A stretch of DNA of 56,612 nucleotides from Cryobacterium inferilacus (GTDB lineage: Bacteria > Actinomycetota > Actinomycetes > Actinomycetales > Microbacteriaceae): contig NZ_JAIEUL010000004.1 of NCBI RefSeq assembly GCF_019599185.1, positions 199,460 to 256,071 of the forward strand, in the 5' to 3' direction. Every line of letters starts with the position of its first letter. The first letter of the stretch is position 1. Both the position numbers and the translations under genes were made by a program. Of this stretch, positions 8,191 through 16,171 are shown one piece after another. The notes under the pieces were generated by a model. It was not told where the DNA came from. It saw only the letters and a list, made by a program, of their open reading frames with translations, and did not search any database.

Positions 8191-11100
8191 TCAGCGCATC
8201 GTCCGGCGGAACCGTCGGCGTTCCCGACCGCCCTCGACCACCAGGTAGAGCACCGGCAGGACCACCAGAGTGAGCACCGTCGACGACACCAGGCCGCCGA
8301 TGACGACCAGCGCGAGCGGCTGGGAGATGAACCCACCGTGCCCGGTGAGACCCACCGCCATGGGCAGCAGCGCAAAGATCGTCGCCAGCGCCGTCATGAG
8401 AATCGGGCGCAGGCGCCTGGACGCCCCGTGTACCAGAGCGTCGTAGACGGTCTGACCCCGCTGCCGGTACTGGTTGACCAGGTCGACGAGAACGATGGCG
8501 TTGGTGACGACGATGCCGATGAGCATCAGCACGCCGATGAGGGAGGCGACACCGAGCGGGATGCCCGTGATCACCTGCAGGGCAATCGCGCCGGTCGCCG
8601 CGAACGGTACGGACACCAGCAGCAAGAGCGGCTGCAACAGCGACCTGAACGTGGCGACCATGACGATGTAGACGATGAGGATGGCCACGAGCATCGCGAC
8701 GCCGAGCTGCTCGAACGCATCCGTCTGGTCGGCGGAGACACCGCCGAGGGTGGCGGTGGCACCGGTGGGCAGGCCGGTGTCGGCGAGCGCCGTGGTCACC
8801 TGGGCGGTGGCGGTGCCGAGGTCGTCACCATCGGGCGTAGCCGAGACCGTGGCCGTACGCAGGCCCTTGGTGGTGGTGAGCGTGGACGGGCCGTCCACCT
8901 GCTGCACCACGGCCAGGGTGTCCAGCGCCACCGGTCCGGCCGCGGTCGGCACCTGCAGGTCGGCGAGATCCGCCGTGGTCGTCGGCGCCGACTCCGACTG
9001 CAGGTACACCGACAGCGACGCCTCCTCCACGGTGATCGATCCGATGCTGCTGGGCTGCATCGCCTGGGACACCAGGGTGCCGAGCGCGAGCTCGCTGAGC
9101 CCGGCGGCAGCCGCCTTGGTGCGGTCGATGGTCACGGCGATATACGGGCGCGAGGCCGACAGGTTACTGCTGGCCTGGCTGACGGAGTCGAGGTCGCCGA
9201 TGACGGCCAGGATGTCGTCGGAGGCCTGCTGCAGGTCTGCGCCGGACGCCGCCGTGATGTCGATCTCGATGTCGGAAGATCCGCCGAAGCCGCCACCGGA
9301 GGAGACCGTGATCTCGCCGGCACCGTCGACGCCGTCGAGCTGGTCTCGTACCTCGGCCTGCACGGCATCCGCATCAGCGGAGTCGTCGGTGGTGACCGAG
9401 TAGGTCACCGTGCTGGAGGAACCGCCACCACCGGAGAACCCGCCGAAAGCGCTGCCGCCGCCGAGAGAGACCTGCACGATACTCACGCCGTCCACCCCTC
9501 GCACGGTGTCTTCCACCGCGGTGGATGCGGCATCCTGGGCGGCGAGGCTGGTGCCCACCGGAAGTTCCTGGCTGACCTGGAAGGTGGACTGGCCGGTGGA
9601 GCCGAGGAAGTTCACCTTCATGAACGGCAGCAACGCCACCGTGCCGGCCAGCACCAGGGCGGCGAGCAGCAGGGTCGCCACGTAGTGCTTGAGAGTCCAG
9701 CGGATGACCGGCAGGTACCCCTTCTGCAACCGGCTGGGCTGCTCACGGGCGTCACGCTCGTCGAAGCCGTCGGCATCCGGTGCGGCGTGCCGGCTGCGGG
9801 TGAGCGCGGCCGTGGCCACTGTGCCGGTGGCGGTGGCCACTGTGCCGGGGGCGGGGCCGGCGCTCGGCTCGAGCGCGGGCGTTTCCTCGGCGGGGGCGGT
9901 CGTGGCGGGGGCGGTCGTGGCGTCGGCGGGGGCCGGCTTGGGTGCTCGCAGGAACCAGTAGGCGAGCACCGGAACGATGGTGAGCGAGACGAGCAGCGAC
10001 GCGAGCAGCGCGATGGTGACGGTGAGAGCGAACGGGCGGAAGAGCTCCCCCGTGGACCCGCCGACGAACGAGATCGGCAGGAACACCGTGACGGTGGTGA
10101 TGGTGGAGGCCGTGATGGCGCCGGCCACCTCGCGTACGGCGCGCACGATGGTCTCGGCGCGATCGGCGCCCCAGACCAGGTGCCGCTTGATGTTCTCGAT
10201 CACGACGATGGAGTCGTCGACGACCCGGCCGATGGCGATGGTGAGCGCACCCAGGGTGAGGATGTTCAGCGAGTAGCCCACGGACTGCAGGCCGATGAAG
10301 GTGATGAGCACCGAGGTGGGAATGGAGATGGCGGTGACGAGGGTAGCCCGCACCGACAGCAGGAACACCAGGATCACCAGGACCGCGAAGATCAGACCGA
10401 GGATGCCCTCCTGGGTAAGGGCGTCGATGGACTCCTGGATGAACGGGGCCTGGTCGAAGACCACGGTCATGGTGGTGCCGGGCACGGCGTCTTCGAGCTG
10501 CGGCAGAATGGCGCGCACGGCGGTAGACACGTCCACGGTGTTGGCGGCGGGCACCTTGGTGACGGAGATCGTGAGAGCGGTTTCGCCGTCGACCCTGGAG
10601 ATGCTGGTCACCGGGTTGTTGACGACGGCAACCTCGGCGACGTCGCCGATCGTCAGCGGTGCGGATGCCGCGGACGCATCCGTTGCCGGTGCATCCGTTG
10701 CCGGTGCCGTCGCCGGCGCACTCGCGCCGATCAGCGGAAGGGCCGCGATGTCGTCGGCGGAGCCGAGCTTCGTGCCGGCCTGCACGGACAGGGTCTGGTC
10801 GTTCTCGGTGAGCGAGCCGCCGGGGATGAGCGAACCGTTCTGCTGCAGGGCGTCCCGGATGGCCAGGGTGCTGAGGCCACGGACGGCGAGCGCGGTGGCA
10901 TCCGGCGTGATGGTGACGCGCTGGCCGATGTCGCCGACGAGTGCGGCATCGCGCACCCCCTCGATGTCGCGGATGTCGCCGAGGACACCGCGGCGCAGCT
11001 GGTCGGCCACGGTGTCGGCGTCACCGCCGGACACGGTCACGGACAGCACCGGGAAGTCGTCGATGCTGCCGCTGATCACCTGCGGGTCGAGATCGGCGGG

Positions 11101-11460
11101 CAGGGCGGTCTTGATGCGGTTGACGGCCTGACTGACCTTGGATTCGGCCTTGACGAGGTCGGTGCCGTAGGTGAACGTGGCGTTGACCAGCGAGGAGTTC
11201 GTGCTGCTCGTCGTGGACGTCGACTCGAGCCCCTCGATGCCCTGGATGGCGGTCTCGATCGGCGTGGACACGTCATCATTGACGACCTCGGGCGAGGCGC
11301 CGGGGTAGCTGGTGGAGATCAGCAGGGTGGGCAGCTGGAGGGAGGGGATCAGCTCCTGCTTGAGGCTGGTCAGCGCCAGGGAGCCGAAAATGGCCGCGAC
11401 GACGGTGATGAGCGCGATGAGCGCCCGATTCTTCATGCTCAGGACCGAGAGAAAATACAC
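8191..11460 (-). CDS. RND efflux transporter permease, HAE1/AcrB-like
   Basis: A 1089-residue protein with the two-fold AcrB/SwrC layout. A first membrane helix near the N-terminus is followed by a large extracytoplasmic loop (FPVLSVTVSGGDADTVADQL), helices 2-6 with the proton-relay pair in GRVVDDSIVVIENIK, then a second half ending with FRSLLQPLLLLVSVPFA and LVVLPVLYLVVEGG. The family uses the proton gradient to export drugs, lipids or surfactants. No periplasmic adaptor or outer-membrane channel gene is adjacent, as expected for a monoderm. A Pro/Ala/Thr-rich cytoplasmic insert lies between helices 6 and 7. The GTG start is preceded at exactly 6 nt by GATACT (11467-11472), so the mRNA is probably leaderless. 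It is convergent with the M23 gene, with a 20-bp gap. Confidence 0.9.
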   Translation of the reverse strand: MYFLSVLSMKNRALIALITVVAAIFGSLALTSLKQELIPSLQLPTLLISTSYPGASPEVVNDDVSTPIETAIQGIEGLESTSTTSSTNSSLVNATFTYGTDLVKAESKVSQAVNRIKTALPADLDPQVISGSIDDFPVLSVTVSGGDADTVADQLRRGVLGDIRDIEGVRDAALVGDIGQRVTITPDATALAVRGLSTLAIRDALQQNGSLIPGGSLTENDQTLSVQAGTKLGSADDIAALPLIGASAPATAPATDAPATDASAASAPLTIGDVAEVAVVNNPVTSISRVDGETALTISVTKVPAANTVDVSTAVRAILPQLEDAVPGTTMTVVFDQAPFIQESIDALTQEGILGLIFAVLVILVFLLSVRATLVTAISIPTSVLITFIGLQSVGYSLNILTLGALTIAIGRVVDDSIVVIENIKRHLVWGADRAETIVRAVREVAGAITASTITTVTVFLPISFVGGSTGELFRPFALTVTIALLASLLVSLTIVPVLAYWFLRAPKPAPADATTAPATTAPAEETPALEPSAGPAPGTVATATGTVATAALTRSRHAAPDADGFDERDAREQPSRLQKGYLPVIRWTLKHYVATLLLAALVLAGTVALLPFMKVNFLGSTGQSTFQVSQELPVGTSLAAQDAASTAVEDTVRGVDGVSIVQVSLGGGSAFGGFSGGGGSSSTVTYSVTTDDSADADAVQAEVRDQLDGVDGAGEITVSSGGGFGGSSDIEIDITAASGADLQQASDDILAVIGDLDSVSQASSNLSASRPYIAVTIDRTKAAAAGLSELALGTLVSQAMQPSSIGSITVEEASLSVYLQSESAPTTTADLADLQVPTAAGPVALDTLAVVQQVDGPSTLTTTKGLRTATVSATPDGDDLGTATAQVTTALADTGLPTGATATLGGVSADQTDAFEQLGVAMLVAILIVYIVMVATFRSLLQPLLLLVSVPFAATGAIALQVITGIPLGVASLIGVLMLIGIVVTNAIVLVDLVNQYRQRGQTVYDALVHGASRRLRPILMTALATIFALLPMAVGLTGHGGFISQPLALVVIGGLVSSTVLTLVVLPVLYLVVEGGRERRRFRRTMR

Positions 11461-11532
11461 CCGATCAGTATCTCATTTGCCCGGTCTGCCGACGTCGTGC
11501 GGCCGGGCCGACAGATGACGGTTTCGTGACGG

Positions 11533-12984
11533 TCAGACGACGTCGGCGAGGTAGCCCGTGTCGGGCAGCGGATGCCGCAGCAACGAGTCCCAGGCCAGCG
11601 CGAGGGCGTCGAGGGCTCGGGGCATCTCGGCGGGTCCGTAACAGAACGGGATACGCAGGAATCGCTCGAACGCGCCGTCGATGCCGAACCGGGGGCCGGC
11701 GGGTAGCAGCAGCCCCTGCGCCCGGGCGGACAGGGCCAGTTGGGAGCTGACCGGGCGACCGAGGTTCACCCACAGGGTGATGCCGCCGTCCACCGTCGGC
11801 ACCTGCCAGTGTGGGAATCGCTCGGCCAGCCCGGCGACGAGCCGGTCGCGGCCCTCGCGCAGCAGGGTACGGCGGGTCTGGAGGATCTCCGGCAGCTGTC
11901 GCAACAGCCGGGCCACGATGAGCTGCTCAAGCACCGGGGTGCCCAGGTCGTTGGCCAGCCTGGCGGCGGCCAGCTTGCGGATCAGGGCCGGGTCGGCGCG
12001 GATCCAGCCCACCCTGAGGCCGCCCCAGACCGTTTTACCCACCGAGCCGACGGAGACGGCGAGGTCGGGCCTGGCCGCATCCGCCGACGCCGCGAACGGC
12101 GCGAACTCGCCCGCCCGGTCGATGTCGAGTTCGCCGATGGTCTCATCGCTGATCAGCATGGTGCCCTGCCGCGCGGCGGCGGCAAGCACTCGCTCGCGCT
12201 GCTCCATCGGCATCGTCTGCCCGGTGGGGTTCTGGAAATCCGGCATCAGGTAGCCGAGCACCGGATTGCTGCGTTCCAGCGTTTGCAGCAGAGCCGATTC
12301 GTCCCACCCCGCCTCGACTCCGGGCAGCGCGGCCGTCACCGACACGGGCATCAGCCGGCCGCCGGCCGCACGCAACGCCTCGTAGGCGTGCGGGTAGGTG
12401 GGCGTCTCGATGAGCACCCTGTCACCGCGGCTGACCAGCACCCGGGCGAGCAGGGCGATGGCGTGCTGGGCGCCGATGGTGACCATGATCTGGTCGGGGT
12501 CGGTGGGCAGCCCCCGCTGGCGGTACCGGTCGGCAACCGCCCGCCGCAACTCTGGCAGGCCGAGCGGATCGAAACCCGAGTCTTGCAGGTGCCGGGGCAG
12601 GTCGGCCGCGGCGAGCACGGCCACGTCGGCGAGGCCGGGCCAGGCCGGGAGCACCGCCTGGCCGAGGTCGAGCACACCAGGCGCGGCCGGCGCATCCGCA
12701 CCGGTGGGAACGCCGGGCAGCCGGGTCATACTGCCGGACCCTTGCACGCTCACCAGGAACCCCGCGGCGCGCAGTTCGCGGTACGCGGCCGTGACGGTGG
12801 TGCGGCTCAGGCCCAGCCGGGCGCCGAGGTCGCGCTCGGCGGGCAGCCTGCTCTCGCCGGGGATGCGACCGTCGAGGGTGAGCAGGCGGATGCGGTCGGC
12901 GAGCGCCCGGTAGGCCGGTCCGGTGGCGCGCCACTCGCCGAGCAGCGCTTCCAGGGCCCGGGCAGTCAACTGGTTGGACGACAT
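11533..12984 (-). CDS. MocR-type (GntR/aminotransferase) transcriptional regulator, YczR-like
   Basis: A 483-residue fusion. Residues about 20-85 form a GntR winged helix (SRLPAERDLGARLGLSRTTVTAAYREL); the rest is a fold-type I aminotransferase domain with the PLP lysine near residue 316 in SVGSVGKTVWGGLRVGW. MocR proteins sense PLP or an amino compound and usually control a divergent neighbour. Here that neighbour is a YczE/YyaS/YitT-family membrane protein, the same pairing as yczR-yczE in other bacteria, so this regulator most likely controls it. TAAAGT (12991-12996) lies 6 nt before the ATG with no Shine-Dalgarno, so the transcript is probably leaderless. Confidence 0.9.
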   Translation of the reverse strand: MSSNQLTARALEALLGEWRATGPAYRALADRIRLLTLDGRIPGESRLPAERDLGARLGLSRTTVTAAYRELRAAGFLVSVQGSGSMTRLPGVPTGADAPAAPGVLDLGQAVLPAWPGLADVAVLAAADLPRHLQDSGFDPLGLPELRRAVADRYRQRGLPTDPDQIMVTIGAQHAIALLARVLVSRGDRVLIETPTYPHAYEALRAAGGRLMPVSVTAALPGVEAGWDESALLQTLERSNPVLGYLMPDFQNPTGQTMPMEQRERVLAAAARQGTMLISDETIGELDIDRAGEFAPFAASADAARPDLAVSVGSVGKTVWGGLRVGWIRADPALIRKLAAARLANDLGTPVLEQLIVARLLRQLPEILQTRRTLLREGRDRLVAGLAERFPHWQVPTVDGGITLWVNLGRPVSSQLALSARAQGLLLPAGPRFGIDGAFERFLRIPFCYGPAEMPRALDALALAWDSLLRHPLPDTGYLADVV

Positions 12985-13001
12985 GAAGCCACTTTAGGTC
13001 G

Positions 13002-13040
13002 ATTGGCTACTTGAGTACACCCTGTAGATGCAATTGGATT
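13002..13040. promoter_or_regulatory. Candidate MocR operator: direct repeats ATTGG(C/A)T 31 bp apart
   Basis: In the 62-bp gap between the regulator and yczE, ATTGGCTA (13002-13009) is repeated as ATTGGATT (13033-13040). The 31-bp period is close to three helical turns, so both sites face the same side of the DNA. MocR regulators are known to bind direct repeats. The first copy lies about 5 bp upstream of the regulator's candidate -10 box. Confidence 0.45.
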
Positions 13041-13046
13041 GCTTCC

Positions 13047-13655
13047 ATGACTCATCGCCTCGTTCAGCTGCTCATTGGCCTTTTCCTCTACGGAATCGGT
13101 ATCGCGCTGATCGTGCGCGGGGCCATCGGGGTGGCGCCGTGGGACGTGCTGACGCAGGGCATCGACGGCCATGCCCACCTGGGCTTCGGGCTGGTCACCA
13201 CGATCATCAGTGGCGTGGTGCTGCTGCTGTGGATTCCGCTGCGGCAGAAGCTGGGCGTCGGCACGGTCGCAAACGCCCTGCTGGTGGGGCCGTCGGCGGA
13301 TGTGGGCCTCTGGCTGATTCCCGCCGACCTGGATCTCTGGGCGCGGGTGCTGCTGTTTGCGACCGGGCTGGTGCTGCTGGCGGTCGCCTCGGGCATCTAC
13401 ATCGGGGCGGATCTCGGCCCCGGCCCGCGGGACGGCCTGATGACCGGCCTGCACGCCCGTACCGGCTGGCCGATCTGGGCGGTGCGCACCGGCATCGAGG
13501 GCTCCGTGCTCGTGATCGGCTGGCTACTCGGCGGCAACGTGGGGGTGGGCACGGTGGCGTTCGCGTTGCTGGTGGGGCCGCTCTGCCAGTGGACCCTGCC
13601 GCTGTTCGCCCGGCGGGTGCGCGAGAGCGGCGCTGTGGTCGCCACGGCCGGGTGA
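13047..13655 (+). CDS. YczE/YyaS/YitT family membrane protein
   Basis: A 202-residue integral membrane protein with five or six hydrophobic segments. It carries the family start LIGLFLYGIGIALIVRGAIGVAPWDVLTQGI and the internal repeat IYIGADLGPGPRDGLMTGL; the two halves resemble each other, as in other members. Biochemical function is unknown. ATG 13047 is chosen because the family's first helix starts right after it; an upstream TTG at 13011 overlaps the likely regulatory repeats. It is divergent from the MocR regulator, which probably controls it. Confidence 0.87.
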   Translation: MTHRLVQLLIGLFLYGIGIALIVRGAIGVAPWDVLTQGIDGHAHLGFGLVTTIISGVVLLLWIPLRQKLGVGTVANALLVGPSADVGLWLIPADLDLWARVLLFATGLVLLAVASGIYIGADLGPGPRDGLMTGLHARTGWPIWAVRTGIEGSVLVIGWLLGGNVGVGTVAFALLVGPLCQWTLPLFARRVRESGAVVATAG

Positions 13656-13683
13656 GGTGACCGCACGGCCGCTTTTGCGGAAG

Positions 13684-14988
13684 CTATCGCCGAGAGGGGG
13701 TGGCCGGCGCCGCGCCGCAGACCGCGACGATGGTGCCCTCGAGGGCGTCGGCCACCTGCCGAATGGACTCTTCGGTGGCCCACTCCACGGGGGCATGCGG
13801 GCCGCCACCGTCGACACCGAAGAGCAGGCACGGGATGCCAGCCTCGAGCACCAGACCGGCGTCGGTCCAGTACGGCTCACCACGTGGCTCGATCGGGCGG
13901 CCCAGCACTCGCTCGGCCTGTTCGGCGAGCAACCGCACCACCGGCCAGGTCGGGTCCGCCTCGAACGCTCCGCGCGCGACGAGCCGGGTGAGCTCGTACG
14001 AGAAGCCTGCGGTGTCACGGGCCAGCCCGTCGAGCAGGTGACGCAGCTCGGCCTCGGTGGCGTCAGGGGTCTGGCCGGGCAGCGTGCGCCGCTCGATGGT
14101 GAGGGTGCAACGCGCCGCGACCGTGGCCGCATCCGTGCCGCCCGCGATCTGGGACACCCGCACACTGCCGTGGCCGAGCAGCGGATGCGCCGGCGCGCGG
14201 TCGAGCCGGGCCTGCAGGTCATCGAGGGCGCGTAGCACCAGGCCGGCGTGCCGGATGGCGTCCACGCCGAGTGCGGGCATCGACCCGTGAGCCGCCAGGC
14301 CGTGCAGGGTGAGCTCGAACCAGGCGAAGCCGCGGTGGCAGACGGTGAGGCTGAGTTCGCTGGGTTCGACGACGATCGCCGCATCCGCGCTGAACCTGCG
14401 CAGCACCTCCTCGGTGCCGAGGCTGCCGAACTCCTCGTCGGCGACCAGGGTGACCAGCAGGTCGCCCGCCAGCGGGGTGAGCGTGGCCCGCTGCGCGGCC
14501 ACGAGGACCGCGGCCAGTCCGCCCTTGGTGTCGAACGCGCCGCGGCCCCACAACCTGCCCGAGTGCCGTTGGCCCGCGAACGGGTCGCACTCGTAGCCGT
14601 CGACGCCGACGGTGTCGAGGTGGGCGTTGAGCATGAGCGATCGACCACCGCCGGTGCCGCGCTTGATGCCGACGATGGAGGGGCGGCCGGGGCGGTCTTC
14701 CAGGCGGTGCACCTCGAATCCGCGGCCGGCGAGCCACGCGGCGCACCAGTCGGCGATGGCGGCCTCGCCCGCCCCGCCCTGCGCCAGGTCGGGGTTGACG
14801 GACTCGATGGCGATCAGGCGCGCGGCCAGCACGACGGGGTCGAGGTGACCGTCGTCGACCGCGTCGAGGGCGTCCGCCCGCTGCTCCGCCGGGAGGGCCG
14901 GGCCGTCGGCGGGGCCCGCCGGGGTGGCCCGGTCGACGCCGTCATCCGGGGCCGGTGAGACGGGCCGGTCTGGTCTCTGGTTCGCCAT
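13684..14988 (-). CDS. M20 family metallopeptidase (ArgE/DapE-like deacylase)
   Basis: A 434-residue protein. After a Pro/Ala-rich N-terminal extension of about 50 residues comes the M20 catalytic domain with NAHLDTVG (metal His and Asp), GRGAFDTKGG, the base pair in VADEEFGS, and a late metal His in GGGPHAPVEWA. The dimerisation (lid) domain carries HGLAAHGSMP. The family hydrolyses N-acyl or dipeptide bonds with two zinc ions; ArgE, DapE and peptidase members cannot be separated here. No arginine or lysine genes are adjacent, so a salvage role is as likely. TAGGTT (14995-15000) is 6 nt before the ATG and suggests a leaderless transcript. Confidence 0.85.
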   Translation of the reverse strand: MANQRPDRPVSPAPDDGVDRATPAGPADGPALPAEQRADALDAVDDGHLDPVVLAARLIAIESVNPDLAQGGAGEAAIADWCAAWLAGRGFEVHRLEDRPGRPSIVGIKRGTGGGRSLMLNAHLDTVGVDGYECDPFAGQRHSGRLWGRGAFDTKGGLAAVLVAAQRATLTPLAGDLLVTLVADEEFGSLGTEEVLRRFSADAAIVVEPSELSLTVCHRGFAWFELTLHGLAAHGSMPALGVDAIRHAGLVLRALDDLQARLDRAPAHPLLGHGSVRVSQIAGGTDAATVAARCTLTIERRTLPGQTPDATEAELRHLLDGLARDTAGFSYELTRLVARGAFEADPTWPVVRLLAEQAERVLGRPIEPRGEPYWTDAGLVLEAGIPCLLFGVDGGGPHAPVEWATEESIRQVADALEGTIVAVCGAAPATPSRR

Positions 14989-14994
14989 TCCCCG

Positions 14995-15000
14995 AACCTA
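14995..15000 (-). promoter_or_regulatory. Candidate -10 box (TAGGTT), leaderless start of the M20 gene
   Basis: On the minus strand TAGGTT is followed by 6 nt and then the ATG at 14988. No Shine-Dalgarno is present. Confidence 0.5.
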
Positions 15001-15044
15001 GCGCCGGATGCCCCCTCCCGGCAGTACCTCACCCTCCTGTCCGA

Positions 15045-15128
15045 CGCATAACTCCTGCAATTTCCGCCCATCCGGCATCCGTTTTGCCACCTGACCGGGA
15101 TCGGCCGGAATTCTGCAGGAGTTATGCG
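15045..15128. repeat. Inverted-repeat element, family A copy 1 (arms CGCATAACTCCTGCA)
   Basis: Two perfect 15-bp arms (15045-15059 and 15114-15128) enclose about 54 bp that contain ggcatcc. The element sits between the divergent M20 and CPBP genes. Related elements with the same core ACTCCTGCA occur at 54907-55002 and, degenerate, at 56456-56548. Confidence 0.85.
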
Positions 15129-15199
15129 CCACGGGGCGGGCGTGCGGGCGGGACGGCGGTGCGGTTTACGTGGGCGGGGGTTTCGGACAGAATTGGCGG

Positions 15200-16039
15200 A
15201 TGGGAGACGACGCGGCCTCGGCCACCAGGACCACGTCCGTGCACGCATCCGCCCGGACCCCGCTGCGGATCGTGGCGGCATTGCTGGTCTCGGCCTCTGC
15301 GGTGCTCATCTTTGCCCTGGGGCTGCGACTGCCGGGGTACGCGACCCTCGCGCTGGCGCTGCTGGTGGCGTTCTGGGCGGACCGGGCCCTGTTCAAGGAC
15401 CTGCTCCTGATCGGCGTGGGACTCCTGATCATCAGCACGATCTCGGTCGAGGCGAACATCAGCTACCCCAACATGGCGCTGATGGGCGTGGTGCTCTCTG
15501 CCGCCGTCTTCGTGCCGTACCTGATGTCCCGGCGACTGTTCGGCGACCGCCAGGTGTGGTTCCCGATCAAGACCGGGCAGCGCTGGACCACCCTGGAACG
15601 CTGGTATCTGGTGGGGGTCCTGCTGCTGGGCTACCTGATTCTGCCGACCTACTTCATCCGCTCCGGCGCATACCTGAACTGGCCGGCCATCAGCGCCCCC
15701 GACGAACTCGGCCGGCTCTTCGTGGGCGTGGGCTTCGTCGGCATCTGGGACGAACTGTTCTTCATCTGCACGGTCTTCGCCCTGCTCCGGCGGCATTTCT
15801 CCTTCTGGACGGCGAATCTGCTGCAGATGGTGATCTTCGTATCGTTCCTCTGGGAGCTCGGCTACCAGAGCTGGGGTCCGCTGCTGACGATCCCGTTCGC
15901 ACTGCTGCAGGGCTACACCTTCTCCATCACCAAGTCGCTCACCTATGTGGTGTGCGTGCACCTGCTCTTCGACCTGGTGGTCTTCCTGGTGCTCGTGCAC
16001 GCCCACAACCGGGACTGGCTGGCCATTTTCCCGTACTGA
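15200..16039 (+). CDS. CPBP-like intramembrane protein (CAAX protease/bacteriocin-processing superfamily), motif degenerate
   Basis: A 279-residue protein with about eight hydrophobic segments. The segment GIWDELFFICTVFALLRRHF aligns with the first CPBP motif (normally EE followed by an Arg four residues later), VSFLWELGY falls where the second motif is expected, and CVHLLFDLV resembles the third. Here the first Glu is Asp and the Arg of motif 1 is not in place, so proteolytic activity is doubtful. ATG 15200 is chosen because CAGAAT (15188-15193) lies exactly 6 nt upstream, as at other leaderless genes in this window. GTG 15170 is an alternative. Confidence 0.6.
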   Translation: MGDDAASATRTTSVHASARTPLRIVAALLVSASAVLIFALGLRLPGYATLALALLVAFWADRALFKDLLLIGVGLLIISTISVEANISYPNMALMGVVLSAAVFVPYLMSRRLFGDRQVWFPIKTGQRWTTLERWYLVGVLLLGYLILPTYFIRSGAYLNWPAISAPDELGRLFVGVGFVGIWDELFFICTVFALLRRHFSFWTANLLQMVIFVSFLWELGYQSWGPLLTIPFALLQGYTFSITKSLTYVVCVHLLFDLVVFLVLVHAHNRDWLAIFPY

Positions 16040-16119
16040 CTCCGGCGCACTCGGCGCGGCCCGGCGGCGCTCCCCTGGTTTCTTCGGGTTTGCCGTGAGG
16101 GCCTTGCGCGAGGCCTAGA

Positions 16120-16159
16120 CGCGATATAGCTTGATTCTCACTGAACGCGATATATCGCG
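16120..16159 (+). promoter_or_regulatory. Palindromic operator CGCGATATATCGCG plus half-site, upstream of DUF4097-padR
   Basis: A perfect 14-bp palindrome CGCGATATATCGCG (16146-16159) directly abuts the Shine-Dalgarno of the DUF4097 gene. A half-site CGCGATATA (16120-16128) lies 26 bp upstream. TTGATT (16131-16136) and the TATAT inside the palindrome may be promoter elements. Since the operon ends with a PadR repressor, autoregulation through this site is the simplest reading. Confidence 0.6.
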
Positions 16160-16171
16160 AAGGAGAAAACA

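Noticed and set aside
8338..11529. A 1063-codon open frame on the plus strand opposite the RND gene
   Set aside because: Its translation is low-complexity Gly/Arg/His/Asp-rich, a known by-product of high-GC codon bias opposite a real gene; the RND reading has clear family motifs.
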